Assembly (NCBI GenBank): GCA_937926065.1
Contig: CALANM010000158.1
Coordinates: 1 to 16,058 of the forward strand
DNA from: an uncultured Microbacterium sp.
GTDB lineage: Bacteria; Actinomycetota; Actinomycetes; Actinomycetales; Microbacteriaceae
Direction of reading: 5' to 3'
Length of the DNA: 16,058 nt
The notes under the pieces: model-generated
The model's database searches: none
What the model was told of the DNA's origin: nothing
The model's input: only the letters and a program-made list of their open reading frames with translations
Made by a program: the position numbers and the translations under genes
In this document: positions 13,880-16,058 of the stretch, piece by piece
Numbering within the stretch: position 1 is the stretch's first letter
How the letters are laid out: each line of letters opens with the position of its first letter

Positions 13880-14317
13880 TCACGCCGTCTCCTCCGCCGC
13901 GAGGAACGCCTCGGGCCCCTGCTCGACCGCGGCGGGCTCCATGTAGACGAACTCGAGGACGTTGCCGTCGGGGTCTTCGAGGTCGCGGCTGTACATGAAG
14001 CCGTAGTCCTGCGCGGGGCGGGGCTCCGTGCCACCGGCGGCGAGACCGAGTTCGATGGTCTGGTCGACATGCTCACGCGAGTCGCGGCTGAACGCTGTGA
14101 GCACCTGCGCCGTCGTGGCCGGGTCGCCGACCGCCTTGTCGGTGAACGTCGCGAAGAACTCGCGCGTCAGCACCATGAAGTAGATGTTGTCGTCCCACAC
14201 GATGCACGCGGCGTTGTCGTCGGTGAACTGCGGATTGATCTCACATCCGAGGGCTGTGTAGAACGCCTTGCTGCGCTCGAGGTCGGCCGTCGGCAGGTTG
14301 ACGAAGATGTTCGTCAT
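13880..14317 (-). CDS. VOC (glyoxalase/bleomycin-resistance fold) family protein
   Basis: A 145-residue protein with the paired beta-alpha-beta-beta-beta modules of the vicinal oxygen chelate family: F-V-N-L-P-T-A-D-L-E-R-S-K-A-F-Y-T-A-L-G at the start and D-L-E-D-P-D-G-N-V-L-E-F-V-Y near the end. The closing Glu typical of the metal site is present, but the first-strand histidine is replaced by Asn7, so metal binding is doubtful. Members include glyoxalases, dioxygenases and drug-binding proteins; no substrate can be named. The ATG at 14317 has AAGGAG six bases upstream. It is the first gene of the VOC-HxlR-reductase operon; the A+T-rich promoter region upstream carries many CAAG/CTTG half-sites. 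Confidence 0.82.
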   Translation of the reverse strand: MTNIFVNLPTADLERSKAFYTALGCEINPQFTDDNAACIVWDDNIYFMVLTREFFATFTDKAVGDPATTAQVLTAFSRDSREHVDQTIELGLAAGGTEPRPAQDYGFMYSRDLEDPDGNVLEFVYMEPAAVEQGPEAFLAAEETA

Positions 14318-14358
14318 GATGTGCTCCTTCGCGTCATCTGTCTCCCCCTGCCGCCAAT

Positions 14359-14394
14359 ACTTGTAAAAAGCAAGCAAGCTTGTCAAGAGCAAGT
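14359..14394 (-). promoter_or_regulatory. VOC-HxlR operon promoter/operator region with CAAG/CTTG half-sites
   Basis: A markedly A+T-rich patch upstream of the VOC gene. On the minus strand a perfect -35 TTGACA occupies 14386-14381; the -10 is less clear (candidates TACAAG at 14365-14360 or AAGTAT at 14362-14357). The same patch holds CAAG at 14371, 14375, 14384 and 14390 and CTTG at 14360 and 14379, with an outer ACTTG/CAAGT pair. It is a plausible operator for the HxlR protein encoded one gene downstream. Confidence 0.5.
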
Positions 14395-14436
14395 GACGTC
14401 CGTCGCACGGGGGATGTCGGCGAGCGTGCTCCCTCG

Positions 14437-14442
14437 TACGGT
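14437..14442 (+). promoter_or_regulatory. -10 element, leaderless start of the sensor kinase gene
   Basis: TACGGT ends six bases before the ATG at 14449. The GGAAGG between them directly abuts the ATG, too close to serve as a normal Shine-Dalgarno. Confidence 0.5.
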
Positions 14443-14448
14443 GGAAGG

Positions 14449-15747
14449 ATGACCGGAATCCGATGGCGTCCCGCGGCCGTGCGGCCCGCGACCCCCGCAC
14501 AGCTAAAGCGAGACGTGTGGCTTGCGATCGCGCTGTTCGCCGGTGCTGTGATCAGCGCGTGGCTGGGCCAGGTGGCGGGCTTCTACGGCGACGACACCCC
14601 CGCACTCGGGTGGGCCCTGCTGTACTCGGCCGCGCTCGCGCTGCCGGTCGCCGTCCGACGGCGCTGGCCGGAAGCCGTGCTCGTCGTGGTCTCGGTCGTC
14701 GCCTACGCGGGAGTCTCGGCGCGCATCCCCGAGCTCTACGTCGGCAATGTGGTGCTGTTCATCGCCATGTACTCCGTCGGCGCATGGGTCGCCGACCGAC
14801 GCCGCGCCACGATCGTGCGTCTCGTCGTGATCGCGGCGATGTTCCTGTGGCTCCTCGTGTCGACGTTCCAGGCCGCGACCGCGCCCGACGACGACGGTCT
14901 CTCGCGCGCGGGCCTCTTCTCGCCCTTCGCCGCCTACATGCTGATCCAGTTCCTGATCAACGCCGCCTTCTTCGGCGGGGCATACTTCTTCGGCGAGCGC
15001 GCGTGGGCCGACGCGGAGTCGCGGCGCTCGCTCGAGGCGCGCACCGCGGAGCTGGAGCGCGAGCGAGAGCTCACCGCCGCGCAGGCCGTCGCGCTCGACC
15101 GGGTGCGAATCGCCCGCGAGCTGCACGACGTCGTCGCCCACCACGTGTCGGCGATGGGCGTGCAGGCCGGGGCCGCACGTGCGGTGCTCGATCGCGACCC
15201 GTCCGCCGCGCGCGCCGCCCTCGCGGGGGTCGAGCAGTCGGCACGATCGGCACTCGACGACCTGCGCCACCTCCTCGACACGCTCCGCACGCCCGACGGC
15301 GACACCCCCGGCGGATCGACCGTGCAGCTGGCGGCTCTCGGCGAGCTGATCGAGCACGCGCGGGCCAACGGTCTCCCCACCGACTTCACCGTCGTCGGCG
15401 ACCCGGTCGACGCCCCCGAGCTGGTGCAGGTGAACCTCTACCGCATCGCGCAGGAGGCTCTCACCAACGCGCGCCGCCACGGCGGACCCGGCGTCACGGC
15501 CGACGTCCGACTGCGCTACACGAGAGACGCCGTCGAACTCGATGTCGCGAGCACCGGCACGACCCTTCCCGCCGTGCGCCCGGGGCTCGGGCTGGTCGGC
15601 ATGCGCGAGCGCGCCGCGGCATCCGGCGGCACCCTCGAGGCGGGCCCGCGACCCCGCGGAGACGGCTACCTCGTGCGCGCCCGCATCCCGCTCACGTCAC
15701 AGGCGAGTGCGCCCGACGAGACGCGCACCCCGGTGGAGGCCCCGTGA
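14449..15747 (+). CDS. Two-component sensor histidine kinase (HisKA_3 / NarL-type)
   Basis: A 432-residue membrane kinase. Residues about 22-182 hold about six hydrophobic helices with very short loops, so the signal is probably sensed within or at the membrane. A short coiled coil (about 186-215, E-A-R-T-A-E-L-E-R-E-R-E-L) leads to the HisKA_3 domain with phospho-acceptor H226 in R-E-L-H-D-V-V-A-H-H. The ATPase domain has the N-box Q335-E-A-L-T-N340-A-R-R-H and the box G379-L-G-L-V-G-M-R-E-R. The usual D-x-G-x-G motif is degenerate (V-A-S-T-G-T-T, about 366-372). The open frame extends to 14380, but the ATG at 14449 fits the protein and the -10. The stop overlaps the regulator start (GTGA). 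Signal unknown. Confidence 0.9.
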   Translation: MTGIRWRPAAVRPATPAQLKRDVWLAIALFAGAVISAWLGQVAGFYGDDTPALGWALLYSAALALPVAVRRRWPEAVLVVVSVVAYAGVSARIPELYVGNVVLFIAMYSVGAWVADRRRATIVRLVVIAAMFLWLLVSTFQAATAPDDDGLSRAGLFSPFAAYMLIQFLINAAFFGGAYFFGERAWADAESRRSLEARTAELERERELTAAQAVALDRVRIARELHDVVAHHVSAMGVQAGAARAVLDRDPSAARAALAGVEQSARSALDDLRHLLDTLRTPDGDTPGGSTVQLAALGELIEHARANGLPTDFTVVGDPVDAPELVQVNLYRIAQEALTNARRHGGPGVTADVRLRYTRDAVELDVASTGTTLPAVRPGLGLVGMRERAAASGGTLEAGPRPRGDGYLVRARIPLTSQASAPDETRTPVEAP

Positions 15748-16058
15748 GCACGGCCATCCCCTCGGGAGAGGCGCCCGTGCGCGTGCTGCTCGTCGACGAC
15801 CACGCCGTCATGCGGGCCGGATTCCGCATGATCCTCGAGGCCGACCCCGGCATCGTCGTCGTCGGCGAGGCGGCGACCGGGTCGGATGCCGTCCGCTCCG
15901 CAGCGGAAGTCCACCCCGACGTCATCTGCATGGACGTGCAGATGCCCGACATGGACGGCATCGAGGCCACACGGCGCCTCACCGCCGACCCGTCGGTGTC
16001 GGCATCCGTCGTCATCGTCACGACATTCGACCGCGACGACTACCTCTTCCAGGCCCTC
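15744..16058 (+). CDS. Response regulator, NarL/FixJ type (3' end outside window)
   Basis: The first 105 residues of a response regulator; the frame is open to the window edge. The receiver domain shows the acidic pair D18-D19 in V-L-L-V-D-D-H, phospho-acceptor D64 in C-M-D-V-Q-M-P-D-M-D-G, and the Thr switch around T93 (V-I-V-T-T-F-D). The D-D-H start and M-D-V-Q-M-P-D-M-D-G-I-E-A-T are typical of the NarL/LuxR-type class, so a C-terminal LuxR helix-turn-helix is expected beyond the window but not seen. The GTG overlaps the kinase stop by four bases and has GGAGG four bases upstream. It is the cognate partner of the kinase. Confidence 0.9.
   Translation, partial: MSTAIPSGEAPVRVLLVDDHAVMRAGFRMILEADPGIVVVGEAATGSDAVRSAAEVHPDVICMDVQMPDMDGIEATRRLTADPSVSASVVIVTTFDRDDYLFQAL

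Noticed and set aside
1..16058. CRISPR arrays, transposons, phage genes, tRNA or rRNA
   Set aside because: I saw no regularly spaced repeats, transposase-like frames, terminal inverted repeats, or recognisable tRNA/rRNA sequence. Reading by eye could miss a small ncRNA.

Overview
The window is a dense, very G+C-rich chromosomal segment with near-complete G/C at third codon positions. Its gene families (Nramp mntH with a DtxR-type regulator, HisKA_3 two-component system, HxlR regulator) point to a high-GC actinobacterium. My impression from protein style is Microbacteriaceae, probably Microbacterium or a relative, but I could not test this by search. I see no rRNA, tRNA, CRISPR array, insertion sequence or phage gene. 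It reads as ordinary core and metabolic chromosome with unusually legible transcription starts.

Layout. 3-2797: a DUF308/HdeD-like membrane protein (-), a MATE exporter (+) and a TrmH-type RNA methyltransferase (-) whose 3' end overlaps the MATE gene. 2881-4823: a manganese module, mntH then an MntR-type regulator, with two copies of one palindromic operator in front of mntH. 4843-6934: an SDR oxidoreductase (-) back to back across 42 bp with a NagD-like HAD phosphatase (+), which is followed by two tiny overlapping membrane-protein genes not previously called. 6960-8463: pyrE and a divergent ROK-family gene (-). 8665-12511: pntA-pntB proton-translocating transhydrogenase and exodeoxyribonuclease III (+). 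12524-14317: a VOC - HxlR regulator - DHFR/RibD-like reductase operon (-). 14449-16058: a sensor kinase and the 5' part of its NarL-type response regulator, cut by the window edge.

How genes work together. MntH imports Mn(II) and MntR probably represses it when Mn is sufficient. PntA and PntB form one membrane enzyme making NADPH. The HxlR regulator probably controls the VOC and reductase genes beside it. Kinase and response regulator form one signalling pair.

The most striking signal is at the gene starts. Nine genes (MATE, trmH, mntH, mntR, SDR, HAD, pyrE, xthA, kinase) have no Shine-Dalgarno but carry a TANNNT -10 hexamer ending 5-7 bases before the start codon, as expected for leaderless mRNAs. 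The other transcription-unit heads (DUF308, pntA, VOC) have clear Shine-Dalgarno sequences. Other items for follow-up are the tandem operator lying over the mntH start codon, the two small membrane proteins, a ROK protein lacking the zinc and sugar-binding signature, a perfect 16-bp palindrome before pntA, and a strongly over-represented heptamer GGATGCC/GGCATCC.
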